From Pedococcus dokdonensis (GTDB lineage: Bacteria; Actinomycetota; Actinomycetes; Actinomycetales; Dermatophilaceae): a DNA stretch of 64,000 nt. Below are positions 48,924 through 58,254 of this stretch, in pieces. Below the pieces are notes generated by a model that was not told the DNA's origin, did no database searches, and saw only the letters and a program-made list of their open reading frames with translations. The stretch is from NCBI RefSeq assembly GCF_900104525.1, contig NZ_LT629711.1:2480001-2544000 (forward strand), read 5' to 3'. The position numbers and the translations under genes were made by a program. Each line of letters opens with the position of its first letter. Positions within the stretch are counted from its first letter, which is position 1.

Positions 48924-51900
48924 AGGGTCTCCACGGTGAGCTCGACCTCGCCGCCCACGGCCGCAGCCAGGAGGTCGGCCCGCCGCACACTGACGCCGGC
49001 CGATCGGTAGGGGTTGGCGAGCGGCGTGGTCTCGAGCTCTCGTCCGCGCGCGACGACTCGCACCACCCCCGAGCCTGCCGAACCCACGCGGTAGGTGACC
49101 CGAAGCCCCTTGTCTCCCAAGGGGATTCGGGCATTCAGGCCGTCGAGACCAGGTGCGAGCACCGGGTCGATCTCGATCAGTGCGCCGCGCGACCGGACGC
49201 CCAGTAGGCTCTCGGCGAGCAGCCGCAGGTAGAGCCCGGGACCCGAGGAGTAGACCCGCCACCCGCCTTCCAGGTCGACATCGCCGGCCATCAGCGCGGC
49301 ATACCGCTCGCTGGCGTCGAGCCGGTCGTCGAACGCGCCGTCCGACGAGGAGTAGTAGGTGGTGGACTGTCGCGGCCGCGCCCGCGGCACCCGCTCGGTC
49401 ACCCCGATCGGGTTGGCCTGGCAGAGCGCGGCGAAGAGCTGCTCCGCGTCGCCGACGCGGGCCAGCGCCTCGGCGTAGCGCAGGTGGGCATGCATGTACA
49501 TGAGCCCGATCTCGCGCCCCCAGAAGGTGCTCGCCTCGGCCCGCTGGAACACCTTCATCGGCCCACCGCTGTAGGCCACCGGCCGGTCGAACAGCCGCGC
49601 GCCGTCGGGTCCGAGCAGGTGCTGGTCGATGAGGTCGAGGTGGTGGCGCGCCTGCTCGGCGCTGAGCAGGTCGGCGGAGATGGCGTGGATCCACGGCAGC
49701 ACGCCGTGGGTCAGGCCGGTGCGGGTGTCGCGGGGGTGCACCAGCGGCTCGGACCCTCCGTCGTCGTCGAGCAGCACGTAACCGGGCAGCACCCCGTCGA
49801 CGACCAGGTCGTCGGTGAGGGCGGTGTGCGCGGCGTCGGCGGCCTCTCGGGCCCGGGTGACGAGGTCGGGGGCGGCGTCGCAGGACTCCAGGCCATCGGC
49901 GAGTGAGCGCAGCGCGGTGACCAGCAGCACCGTGGTCCAGGTGGACACGAGGCGCGCGGCGAGGTGCGGGTCGGCCGGCTGGAGGGAGTCGTTCCAGTCG
50001 CCGTGGCCGTAGGCGGGCAGGGAGGTGCCGGGCACGCGGACCTCGGCAACCCGGTCGAGCGCGCGCCGCAGGTGGTCCTCGACGGACGCCGGCGGGGTGA
50101 GCGCGTCGTCGCCGACGAAGGGAAGTCCCTCGCTGAGCAACGAGGCATCGCCCGTCGACCGCAGGTAGTCCCCGACCGCCAACACGGGCCAGTACAGGAC
50201 GTCGCCGTGGGCGTCCTGCTGACCGGCCTCGGCCAGCGGAGGGAGGAAGTCGAAGGCCTGCGGCCAGTCGCCGCGTGCGTTCTGCGCCCGGAAGAGCCGC
50301 AGCAGCACGTCACGCTGGTCGGCGTCGCGCCCCAGCGCGGTCAGCAGGCCCACCGGGCCCTGACACACGTCACGGGTGCCCCAGGCGCCGCCGGAGAACT
50401 GCTCGAGACCACGCGGTGAGAGGTAGTGGACGAGGGCGTTCTGGGTGAACCACGGGAGCGCCGTGTCGATCGCGGCGACCTCGGCGGCGAGTGCCGGGTC
50501 CGAGGCCCCCGCGGTGAGCCGTAGCGCGCCCACCGTCCGCGTCCAGTCGGCACCCAGGCGCTGTTCGGGTGTCGGGCGCACCTCCTGGTCGCCGTCGGCG
50601 CTCGTCACGGAGAGGGTGAGGGCGAACCGGCTGCGGGGCGCGACCTCGAGCGTGACCCAGGAGGTGCCCCGCTCCTCGCCGTCGGTGAAGAGCGGCCCGT
50701 CGGCCGCGACCGACACCGCGCCGGCAGGCCAGCCGAGGTGCAGCGAGGTCGAGCCGGCGCCGATGTCGGCACCGTCGTCACGCACCGCCACGTCGTGTGC
50801 GGCGGGGCCGAGGCCGTCGTCGCCGTCCACCGCGATGTTGAGGGCCACGAGCAACCGGCGCGGGGCGCCGGACAACCAGCGGACAGACCACCCCAGCTCG
50901 TGGGCGTCGCTCGGTGCCGTCGAGCTCACCTCCAGGGCGAGGTCGTCGCGGGCGTACCACCACGTGGCGCGGTCGGTGCGCAGCGCCCAGGCGCTGGGGG
51001 TCTCGAGGAGGGCCCAGCCTCCCTCGGCCGACGGCTCCTCGACGAACACCCTGAGGCCGTGCGCCCGCTGGACACCCAGGTAGCCACGCCGGGTCGAGAG
51101 CAGGCGCCCCCGGCCGACGTGGCCACGGGTGAGCTGGGAGTGGAAGCCGCCGGTCATCCACAGCGTCGACGTGAGCGTGCCGGTGTCGGGCACCAGGGCG
51201 TCACCGGTGCGCAGGACGTGTCCGTGGGGGCGCAGGACGAGTCGTTCCTTGGCCGCCGTGACGACGTGCGAGCCCTCGCTGCCGAACCACGAGAGCAACC
51301 GTCCCTCGGCGTCGGTCTCGAGGTGCCGCGGGTCGGGGTCACCGGTCAGCTCGGCCAGGGTGTCGGCGTCGAGGTCGTCGACGGCCAGTGGCGGCGCAGT
51401 GCTGAAGATCGAACGGGGGGCCGCGAGGGAGTGGGTGGTGTCGTCGGTCCCGGGCTGCGTCGGTGGCCGCGCCTCGGCCTGGGACAGGGCACGCTCGTGC
51501 CAGGCCGCGTCGGCGTCGGAGGTGGCTTCCGGGTGGTCGGGACTGACGATGCCGTAGAACCCGGTGACGTGCCGCCCCCCGCTGGCGAGCCGGACGGGGG
51601 TGTCCTGGAGGACGGCCAGGGCGTGCTCGTGCTGGAGCCGGTGCGAGGGCAGGTCAGCGGCCGACAGCGCCACCGGGGCGCCCGGGCGGGCGGCTCCCCG
51701 GACGAGCTGGAGGGTGTCGGTGGCCCACCCGCGACCCTCGACCAGCGAACCGAGGAGCATCCACGGGACGGACTGACCCGGCATGTTCTGGCGGACGGCG
51801 AGGGCCGTGCCGTTCTCGGTCGCGACCGGCGTGAGGTCGAGGTACTGGCTGACGTAGAACTCGTTGACGCGGAGGCCGTCGTAGGGCGCGAGCCCGGGGT

Positions 51901-52324
51901 CGTGCGCCAGCACGACGTCCACCTCGACCTCGGCTCCGCCGGTGTTCTCCACCTCGACGTGCCAGAACCATGCGGGGGCGGCGTCGGCGAGCCGGAACCA
52001 CACGGCATACCGCAGGCCCTGCCACTCGCCGCGGGCGACGGGGCCGGCCTCCGACCACGTGACCACACTGCGGCTGCTCGGCCCCAGGAGGGGCACCCAC
52101 GCGACGTCACGGCTCGCACCGTCCGTCGTGCCTGCGCCGTCGAGGAGGCGGAGGTAGAGATTGGCCGGACCGGACTCGTGGGCACTCGCCGGGTACATGA
52201 GCAGCGAGGTCGGGCCCGCGTCGAGGCGGGCGAGGCTGCCGTGGTCCGTGAACACCGCCCGCAGCCCGGAGGCGCTGGAGAGCTCGTGGTGGCCGCGCGT
52301 CATTGCGTTCGTACGAGAAGGCAC
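48920..52324 (-). CDS. GH94 family oligosaccharide phosphorylase, probably 1,2-beta-oligoglucan phosphorylase
   Basis: 1134 residues, about the length of Lin1839 (SOGP). N-terminal beta-sandwich domains (1-600), then the (alpha/alpha)6 barrel: PWFTQNALVHYLSPRGLEQF SGGAWGTRDVCQGPVGLL, catalytic acid in PAYGHGDWNDSLQPADPHLA (GH94 motif G-D-W-N/D-D), GVLPWIHAISADLLSAEQAR. The LQPAD wording fits SOGP better than cellobiose phosphorylase. It would convert oligoglucan plus phosphate into glucose-1-phosphate and a shorter chain. Start taken as GTG 52324, 6 nt downstream of a TATACA box (leaderless); ATG 52303 is the alternative. Confidence 0.82.
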   Translation of the reverse strand: MPSRTNAMTRGHHELSSASGLRAVFTDHGSLARLDAGPTSLLMYPASAHESGPANLYLRLLDGAGTTDGASRDVAWVPLLGPSSRSVVTWSEAGPVARGEWQGLRYAVWFRLADAAPAWFWHVEVENTGGAEVEVDVVLAHDPGLAPYDGLRVNEFYVSQYLDLTPVATENGTALAVRQNMPGQSVPWMLLGSLVEGRGWATDTLQLVRGAARPGAPVALSAADLPSHRLQHEHALAVLQDTPVRLASGGRHVTGFYGIVSPDHPEATSDADAAWHERALSQAEARPPTQPGTDDTTHSLAAPRSIFSTAPPLAVDDLDADTLAELTGDPDPRHLETDAEGRLLSWFGSEGSHVVTAAKERLVLRPHGHVLRTGDALVPDTGTLTSTLWMTGGFHSQLTRGHVGRGRLLSTRRGYLGVQRAHGLRVFVEEPSAEGGWALLETPSAWALRTDRATWWYARDDLALEVSSTAPSDAHELGWSVRWLSGAPRRLLVALNIAVDGDDGLGPAAHDVAVRDDGADIGAGSTSLHLGWPAGAVSVAADGPLFTDGEERGTSWVTLEVAPRSRFALTLSVTSADGDQEVRPTPEQRLGADWTRTVGALRLTAGASDPALAAEVAAIDTALPWFTQNALVHYLSPRGLEQFSGGAWGTRDVCQGPVGLLTALGRDADQRDVLLRLFRAQNARGDWPQAFDFLPPLAEAGQQDAHGDVLYWPVLAVGDYLRSTGDASLLSEGLPFVGDDALTPPASVEDHLRRALDRVAEVRVPGTSLPAYGHGDWNDSLQPADPHLAARLVSTWTTVLLVTALRSLADGLESCDAAPDLVTRAREAADAAHTALTDDLVVDGVLPGYVLLDDDGGSEPLVHPRDTRTGLTHGVLPWIHAISADLLSAEQARHHLDLIDQHLLGPDGARLFDRPVAYSGGPMKVFQRAEASTFWGREIGLMYMHAHLRYAEALARVGDAEQLFAALCQANPIGVTERVPRARPRQSTTYYSSSDGAFDDRLDASERYAALMAGDVDLEGGWRVYSSGPGLYLRLLAESLLGVRSRGALIEIDPVLAPGLDGLNARIPLGDKGLRVTYRVGSAGSGVVRVVARGRELETTPLANPYRSAGVSVRRADLLAAAVGGEVELTVETL

Positions 52325-52414
52325 CCCTTGTGTATAGCAGCGGTCACCTCACAGAGGACAAGCCGAAATCCGTTGTAAATAAATGAAAACCGATTGCTGA
52401 GCACGGCCGAAGGT

Positions 52415-52432
52415 CATGAAAGTACTTTCATG
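52415..52432. promoter_or_regulatory. 18-bp perfect palindrome, probable LacI-family operator
   Basis: CATGAAAGTACTTTCATG lies midway between the divergent GH94 and binding-protein genes. The core TGAAAGTACTTTCA has the length and symmetry of LacI/GalR operators. TTGACA (52443-52448) follows 11 bp later and may be the -35 of the transporter operon. The LacI gene at the end of that operon is the likely ligand. A further AAACCGATTGC (52387-52397) may be a half-site. Confidence 0.7.
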
Positions 52433-52501
52433 CCAATAATCGTTGACAGGCGACCTCCGCCCCTCTCAGGGTGAAAAGACATCCCCACTGGAGGTCAGTC
52501 A

Positions 52502-54199
52502 ATGGCGACGGCAATCACCCGAAAGACTAAAACCGTTGTGGCTCTTGCATTCTGCGGAGCCCTTGGCCTGTCGGCGTGTGCCGGCGGCGGAGCCTCCGGG
52601 GGTGGTGGAGCCGGTGGTGGCGGCGGGATGATCGCGCAGCTGACCTTCCCCAGCGACGCACCAGCGGCCATGGGTGGACTGGTCGACTACAACCCCTATG
52701 CGGTGAACGCGCTCACCAAGACCTGGCTCTACGAGCCGCTCATGGTGCGTAACGGCATCACCTGCCAGATCACCCCGTGGCTGGCCACCGACTACAAGTG
52801 GAGCAGCGACGCAGCCACTCTGGAGTTCACGATCCGCGACGGAGTGAAGTGGAGCGACGGCCAGCCGCTCACGGCCAAGGACGTCGCCTTCACCCTCAAC
52901 CTCGCCAAGACCTACCCGGCCATCGACCGGGCCGCGATCTGGAAGCCGATCTTCGGCGCACCGGCCACGTCGGTGACCGCGAACGCCAACAAGGTGCGGA
53001 TCGCATTCGGGGGCAACGCCGCTCCCAAGTTCGACGAGCTGATCAAGCTGCAGATCCTGCCCGAGCACGTGTACTCCAAGGTCGGGGACGTCACCAAGTA
53101 CATCGACAAGGCCCCGGTCGGCTCCGGCCCGTTCAAGGTCGGCAACTACAACGGCCGCCGCCTCGAGCTCGTCCGTCGCGCCGACTACTGGCAGGCCGAC
53201 AAGATCAAGGTGCAGAAGCTGATCCTGGAGGGCAACTACGACGCCTCCCAGGCCGCCCTCAAGCTCCGCTCGGGCCAGCTCGACGCCTACTGGGGTGAGA
53301 TCCCCAACCCCGAGCGCTCGTTCGTCGGTGCCGACAAGAAGACCAACCACTTCTGGTTCGCCCCCAACGGCGCGACGGTGCTGAGCCCCAACGTGCAGAA
53401 GGTTCCCTTCGACGACGTGAAGTTCCGCGAGGCCATCGCCCCGGCGCTCAACCGTGAGGAGATGTCGCAGAAGGCGACCTACGGGATCATGAAGCCGGCC
53501 AGCCAGACCGGTCTCAAGCTGCCCGCGGCGGCCAAGCTGCTGCCCGAGAAGTACGCCGCGAACGACGGTGCCGACACGGTCATCAAGTTCGACGCGGCCA
53601 AGGCCGCGCAGCTGCTGGACGCGGCCGGCTACGCCAAGGGCCCCGACGGCAAGCGCAAGGGCAAGGACGGCCAGCCGCTCAACCTGACCTTCACCGTCCA
53701 GGCCGGCTACATCGACTACCAGTCGATGGCCGAGGTCGTCGTCCGCAACCTCAACTCCATTGGCGTGACGACCAAGCTGAACACCACGGCACCCGAGAGC
53801 GTCGATGCACAGAAGAAGTCCGGTGACTTCCAGCTGATGTTCGAGTACATCAACGGCGGCTGCGACAACGCCAAGAACTTCGGCGGCAAGCTCTCCTCGG
53901 ACCAGATCCCGACGAAGACCGAGATCCTGCCCAACGTCGAGCGCTGGAACGACCCCGCGACCGACGCGACGGTCAAGGAGCTCAGCGCGACCACCGACGA
54001 GGCGAAACAGAAGGAGCTCGTCGGGACGCTGGTCGACACGATGATGACGCAGTACCCGGTGACGCCGCTGATCTACGCCCCGGCGCGGATCCTCTACCGC
54101 ACCGACAAGGCGGTCGGCTGGCCGAGCGAGTCGGACCCGTACGCGCAGCCGGCGGACGACCGCCTGCTCATCATGACCCACCTGAAGCCCGCCAAGTGA
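52502..54199 (+). CDS. Family-5 (Opp-type) extracellular solute-binding lipoprotein
   Basis: 565 residues, ATG with CTGGAGG upstream. Lipoprotein signal (TVVALAFCGALGLSAC, lipobox LSAC at 23-26) then a Gly-rich linker. SBP_bac_5 blocks: LTKTWLYEPLMV, TIRDGVKWSDGQPLTAKDVA FTL, IDKAPVGSGPFKVGNY, KFREAIAPALNREEM. Formally a peptide-binding family, but in Thermotoga and others Opp-type proteins import cellobiose, mannan and beta-glucan oligosaccharides; with GH94, GH3 and GH35 divergent, an oligosaccharide is the likely ligand. Confidence 0.92.
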   Translation: MATAITRKTKTVVALAFCGALGLSACAGGGASGGGGAGGGGGMIAQLTFPSDAPAAMGGLVDYNPYAVNALTKTWLYEPLMVRNGITCQITPWLATDYKWSSDAATLEFTIRDGVKWSDGQPLTAKDVAFTLNLAKTYPAIDRAAIWKPIFGAPATSVTANANKVRIAFGGNAAPKFDELIKLQILPEHVYSKVGDVTKYIDKAPVGSGPFKVGNYNGRRLELVRRADYWQADKIKVQKLILEGNYDASQAALKLRSGQLDAYWGEIPNPERSFVGADKKTNHFWFAPNGATVLSPNVQKVPFDDVKFREAIAPALNREEMSQKATYGIMKPASQTGLKLPAAAKLLPEKYAANDGADTVIKFDAAKAAQLLDAAGYAKGPDGKRKGKDGQPLNLTFTVQAGYIDYQSMAEVVVRNLNSIGVTTKLNTTAPESVDAQKKSGDFQLMFEYINGGCDNAKNFGGKLSSDQIPTKTEILPNVERWNDPATDATVKELSATTDEAKQKELVGTLVDTMMTQYPVTPLIYAPARILYRTDKAVGWPSESDPYAQPADDRLLIMTHLKPAK

Positions 54200-54263
54200 C
54201 CACGGCCCACCCGGGCCGGGAGCAGTCCCGGCCCGGGGAGCCCCCGTCGGAGGTGACCGCAGC

Positions 54264-55253
54264 GTGAGGTACTTCGCTCGCAAGATCGCGTTCTTCCTCG
54301 CCACCCTGTGGGCCGCGATCACGCTGAACTTCGTGATCCCGCGGCTCCAGCCCGGCGACCCCGCCGAGGTGATGGTGCAGAAGCTCGCCGGCAAGGACGC
54401 CCAACTCAACCCCGCAGCCGTGGAGGCCATGCGAGCCATGCTGGGCGCCCCGGACGGGAGCCTCTTCCACCAGTACGTGGAGTACCTGAAGGCGCTGGCC
54501 CACGGCGACTTCGGCCTCTCCTACACGTACTACCCCTACCCCGTCACCGAGGTGATCGGGCAAGCCCTGCCGTGGACCCTGGTCCTCGTGGGCGTCACCC
54601 AGGTGCTCGCCTTCGTCATCGGGATCACCCTCGGGGCGTTCGCAGCCTGGCGACGCAACTCGCGGTTCGACGGCATCGTCACGCTCGGCTCGACCTTCGT
54701 CGGGACGTTGCCGGGGTTCTGGATCGCGTTGCTGCTGCTGTTCATCTTCGGCTACACGATGGGCTGGTTCCCGACCGGAGGTGGCTACTCGGCCACGACG
54801 CCCGGCCTGAACGCGGCGTTCCTCGGCGACGCGGCATACCACTCCATCCTGCCCGCACTGTCGCTGCTGGTCACTGCCCCGATCGGGTGGATCCTCGGCA
54901 TGCGCAACACGATGGTGATGAACCTGGGCGAGGACTACATCCGGCTCGCCAAGGCCAAGGGCCTGCCCGACAAGGTCGTGGCGCTCCGGTATGCCGCGCG
55001 GAACGCGTTGCTGCCCAGCGTCACCGGGTTCGCGATCGCCTTGGGCGGGGTGCTCGGTGGCTCGATCCTCGTGGAGCAGATCTACGACTACCCGGGGATG
55101 GGGCGGCTGATGGCCGAGGCGATCGGCAACCGCGACTTCCCGCTGCTGCAGACGCTGCTGCTCTTCATCATCATCGGGGTCCTGCTGGCGAACCTCGTCG
55201 CAGACCTGCTCTACGGCGTGCTCGACCCGCGCGCGAGGAGGTCGCAGTCATGA
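54264..55253 (+). CDS. ABC transporter permease (OppB/DppB type)
   Basis: 329 residues, GTG 54264. N-terminal RYFARKIAFFLATLWAAITL NFVIPRLQPGDP is typical of DppB/OppB permeases. Six membrane segments and the EAA loop (NLGEDYIRLAKAKGLPDKVV ALRYAARNALLPSV) are present. Partner of the following permease. The stop overlaps the next ATG (ATGA). Confidence 0.92.
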   Translation: MRYFARKIAFFLATLWAAITLNFVIPRLQPGDPAEVMVQKLAGKDAQLNPAAVEAMRAMLGAPDGSLFHQYVEYLKALAHGDFGLSYTYYPYPVTEVIGQALPWTLVLVGVTQVLAFVIGITLGAFAAWRRNSRFDGIVTLGSTFVGTLPGFWIALLLLFIFGYTMGWFPTGGGYSATTPGLNAAFLGDAAYHSILPALSLLVTAPIGWILGMRNTMVMNLGEDYIRLAKAKGLPDKVVALRYAARNALLPSVTGFAIALGGVLGGSILVEQIYDYPGMGRLMAEAIGNRDFPLLQTLLLFIIIGVLLANLVADLLYGVLDPRARRSQS

Positions 55254-56179
55254 CCGCAGGTGTGGTCCAGACCGGTGCGGACGAACGCCCCGGTGACGGC
55301 ACGGACAACCAGGCGCCGATCGGTGCCGGCTACACCCAGCAGCGCTGGTGGCAGCTGATCTGGGGCAACGGCAAGGCGCGGGTCGGCATCTTCCTGCTGC
55401 TCGGCTTCGTCCTCGTGGCGGTCCTCGCGCCGCTGATCGCCCCCTACGAGGGCACCCGCTCCGACTTCGAGGCGCTGCTGCCGCCCGGCGGGGACCACTG
55501 GCTGGGCACCACGACCCAGGGCGGCGACATCTTCTCGCAGCTGGTCTACGGCAGCCGGATCTCGTTGGTCGTGGGGCTGTTCGGCGGGCTCGTGTCGACC
55601 GCCATCGCCCTGGTGATCGGGATGTGGTCGGGCTACAAGGAAGGCACCGTCGTCGACGACATCCTGTCGTTCTTCACGAACGTCGCGATCGTCGTGCCGG
55701 TGCTCCCCCTGATGATCGTCCTGATCGCCTACAGCGAGGTGCGTGGCATCCCGCTCATCGTCTTCGTCATCGGCATCACCTCGTGGGCCGGCCACGCTCG
55801 GGCCAAGCGGTCGCAGATCATCACGCTGCGCAACCGCGACTTCGTGACCGCGGCCAAGTTCGCCGGCGAGGGCTCCGGACGGATCATCTTCCGCGAGATC
55901 ATGCCGAGCATGACGTCCCTCGTGGCGGCCGGCTTCGTCGGCGCGTCGACCGGGGCGATCGGCGCAGAGGCCGGGCTGTCCTTCCTGGGTCTCGGCGACC
56001 CCAACACGGTCTCGTGGGGCACGATGCTCTACCAGGCCAACGAGCAGGGCGCCGTCGGCCAGGGCCTCTGGCTCTGGGTGCTGGCTCCCGGTCTCGTGCT
56101 GGCGCTGCTCATCACCTCGCTGACGTTCATCAACTTCGGGGTCGACCTGCTGTCCAACCCCCACCTCAGGGAGGACTGA
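55250..56179 (+). CDS. ABC transporter permease (OppC/DppC type)
   Basis: 309 residues. An N-terminal cytosolic region (about 35 residues) precedes the first membrane helix (ARVGIFLLLGFVLVAVLAPL). The OppC motif HWLGTTTQGGDIFSQLVYGS RISL and the EAA loop (ITLRNRDFVTAAKFAGEGSG RIIFREIMPS) are clear. One base separates it from the ATPase gene. Six membrane segments in total. Confidence 0.92.
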   Translation: MTAGVVQTGADERPGDGTDNQAPIGAGYTQQRWWQLIWGNGKARVGIFLLLGFVLVAVLAPLIAPYEGTRSDFEALLPPGGDHWLGTTTQGGDIFSQLVYGSRISLVVGLFGGLVSTAIALVIGMWSGYKEGTVVDDILSFFTNVAIVVPVLPLMIVLIAYSEVRGIPLIVFVIGITSWAGHARAKRSQIITLRNRDFVTAAKFAGEGSGRIIFREIMPSMTSLVAAGFVGASTGAIGAEAGLSFLGLGDPNTVSWGTMLYQANEQGAVGQGLWLWVLAPGLVLALLITSLTFINFGVDLLSNPHLRED

Positions 56180-56180
56180 C

Positions 56181-58139
56181 ATGGCTGCCGCCAACGAGAC
56201 CACGACCACCGAGACCACGACCACCGAGGCCACCGACTCGACCGCACCCGGCGCCGGCACCCCGCTCCTGCGGGTCCGTGACCTCAGCGTCCGGTTCGAG
56301 CCCAAGACGTCACCCGCGCTCACCGCCGTCGACCAGGTCAGCTTCGACCTGGCCGAGGGCGAGTTCGTCGGGCTGATCGGCGAGTCCGGCAGCGGCAAGT
56401 CGACCCTCGCGATGGCGCTCCTGAGCCTGCTCGAGAAGCCGGGCAGGGTCAGCGGCGGGACGATCGAGTTCGACGGCGAAGACCTGGCGTCGCTGTCGCC
56501 GGAGGAGCTGAGGTCGCGCCGCTGGCGGGACATCGCCACGGTCTTCCAGAGCAGCATGAACTCGCTCAACCCGGTGATGCGCGTCGCGGCACAGTTCCGC
56601 GACGTCATCGAGGAGCACAGCGACCTGCGGGGTGACGCAGTGACGGAGCGGGTCCGCGACCTCTTCGAGATGGTCATGATCGACCCGAAGTTCATGAGCG
56701 CCTATCCGCACGAGCTCTCGGGCGGCATGAAGCAGCGCGTCAACCTCGCGCTCGCCCTCGCCAACCGGCCGCGCTTCGTCCTGCTCGACGAGCCCACCAC
56801 CGGACTCGACGTGGTGGTGCAGCGCTCGATCCTCGAGGCGGTGCGCCGGCTCCAGAAGGAGCAGGGCTTCGCGGTGCTCTTCATCAGCCACGACATCGGC
56901 ACCGTCATGGAGCTGTCCGACCGGATCTTCGTCATGTATGCCGGGCGCCTGGTCGAGCAGCAGCCCGCCGCCACCCTCGTGGCCGACCCGCTGCACCCCT
57001 ACTCCAAGGGCCTGCTGGGCTCCTACAGCAACCCGCGGGCCGACACGGTCCGGGTGACCTACATCCCGGGTCGGCCGCCGGACCTGACCCGCCGGGTCGA
57101 GGGCTGCCGGTTCGCCGCCCGCTGCCCCGAGGCGATCGAACGCTGCGCCACGGACGACCCGGCCCTGCTGCCGCTCGCCGCCGGACGGGTCGCGTGCCAC
57201 GTGGCGCACCTGCAGCGCGGCCCCGCGCAGGACCGTCCGGTCGACCTCCCCGAGCCGACCCTGCACTTCGACGGACCGGAGTTCGTCAAGACCGCGGAGG
57301 ACAGCGCGCGCGCCCGGCGCGGCGACGTCTTCCTCCAGGTCGACGGCGTGACCAAGGTCTTCGAGCGGCGCAAGGGCTTCACCCGGCAGCGGATGACCGC
57401 GGTCGACGACGTGTCGTTCCAGCTGCGCAAGGGCGAGGTCACCGCCCTGGTGGGTCAGAGCGGGAGCGGCAAGACGACGCTGGCCCGCATGATCACCGGT
57501 GTCGACAAGCCGACGAGCGGCACCATCCACTTCAGCGGGTCGGACGGCGAGATCGCCGTGGAACGGCTGCGCTCGCGCCAGCTGCGCGGCTACCGCAAGC
57601 ACGTGCAGATGGTGTTCCAGGACCCCTACAGCTCGCTGAACCCGGCCCTGACGTTGCGCTACACGCTGTCGCGCCCACTGCGGAACCACCGCGGCCTCGG
57701 CGCCAAGGAGGCCGAGGCGGTGGCCGGTGAGCTGCTGGAGACGGTGGCGCTGACCCCGAGCGACCGGTTCCTCGACCGCTACCCGTACGAGCTGTCGGGC
57801 GGCCAGCGCCAGCGCGTCGTCATCGCGCGGGCGCTCGCCGCCAACCCGGAGCTGATCGTCGCCGACGAGCCGATCTCGAGCCTCGACGTGTCGATCCGAG
57901 CCGAGATCCTCGAGCTGCTCCAGGAGCTCGTGACGGGCCACGACATCGGCGTCCTCTACATCACCCACGACCTGCTCAGCGCCCGGCTGCTGGCCGACGA
58001 GATCCTGGTGCTCTCCGAGGGCCGGGTCGTCGAGCAGGGGCCGGCGCTCGAGGTGATCCGCAACCCCGGTGACGCCTACACGCAGCGGCTGCTGGACGCC
58101 ATACCCAACCCGTTCGAGCAGGCGGCCACCGCCGGCTGA
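56181..58139 (+). CDS. Fused double ABC ATPase (OppD-OppF type)
   Basis: 652 residues with two complete nucleotide-binding domains: Walker A GESGSGKST at 67-75 and GQSGSGKTT at about 424-432; signatures ELSGGMKQRVNLAL and ELSGGQRQRVVIAR; Walker B FVLLDEPTTGLDV and LIVADEPISSLDV. The OppD-type cysteine cluster (CRFAARCPEAIERC, about 312-325) closes the first half. The N-terminus has a Thr/Glu repeat (ETTTTETTTTEAT) from a duplicated 15-bp unit. Powers the two permeases. The fusion of D and F in one chain is common in actinobacterial Opp-type importers. Confidence 0.93.
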   Translation: MAAANETTTTETTTTEATDSTAPGAGTPLLRVRDLSVRFEPKTSPALTAVDQVSFDLAEGEFVGLIGESGSGKSTLAMALLSLLEKPGRVSGGTIEFDGEDLASLSPEELRSRRWRDIATVFQSSMNSLNPVMRVAAQFRDVIEEHSDLRGDAVTERVRDLFEMVMIDPKFMSAYPHELSGGMKQRVNLALALANRPRFVLLDEPTTGLDVVVQRSILEAVRRLQKEQGFAVLFISHDIGTVMELSDRIFVMYAGRLVEQQPAATLVADPLHPYSKGLLGSYSNPRADTVRVTYIPGRPPDLTRRVEGCRFAARCPEAIERCATDDPALLPLAAGRVACHVAHLQRGPAQDRPVDLPEPTLHFDGPEFVKTAEDSARARRGDVFLQVDGVTKVFERRKGFTRQRMTAVDDVSFQLRKGEVTALVGQSGSGKTTLARMITGVDKPTSGTIHFSGSDGEIAVERLRSRQLRGYRKHVQMVFQDPYSSLNPALTLRYTLSRPLRNHRGLGAKEAEAVAGELLETVALTPSDRFLDRYPYELSGGQRQRVVIARALAANPELIVADEPISSLDVSIRAEILELLQELVTGHDIGVLYITHDLLSARLLADEILVLSEGRVVEQGPALEVIRNPGDAYTQRLLDAIPNPFEQAATAG

Positions 58140-58158
58140 CGAGCGCGGGCGAGCCCTC

Positions 58159-58182
58159 GGCCACCGCCACGGCCACCGCCAC
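58159..58182. repeat. Tandem 12-bp repeat before lacI
   Basis: GGCCACCGCCAC occurs twice in direct succession, followed by a related GGCAACGGCC. A hairpin GGCCCG-atgttgtc-CGGGCC (58210-58229) lies between it and the LacI start, possibly a terminator or operator in the 115-bp gap after the ATPase gene. Confidence 0.5.
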
Positions 58183-58254
58183 GGCAACGGCCGGCGGCTT
58201 GCCTACGCGGGCCCGATGTTGTCCGGGCCGTGGGTGACGGCAAGGATGCTCCCC

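Noticed and set aside
46713..49694. Long GH3 reading frame extended to 993 codons
   Set aside because: The extra 257 codons are the GH94 gene in another frame; GTG 48923 overlapping the GH94 stop is the natural start.
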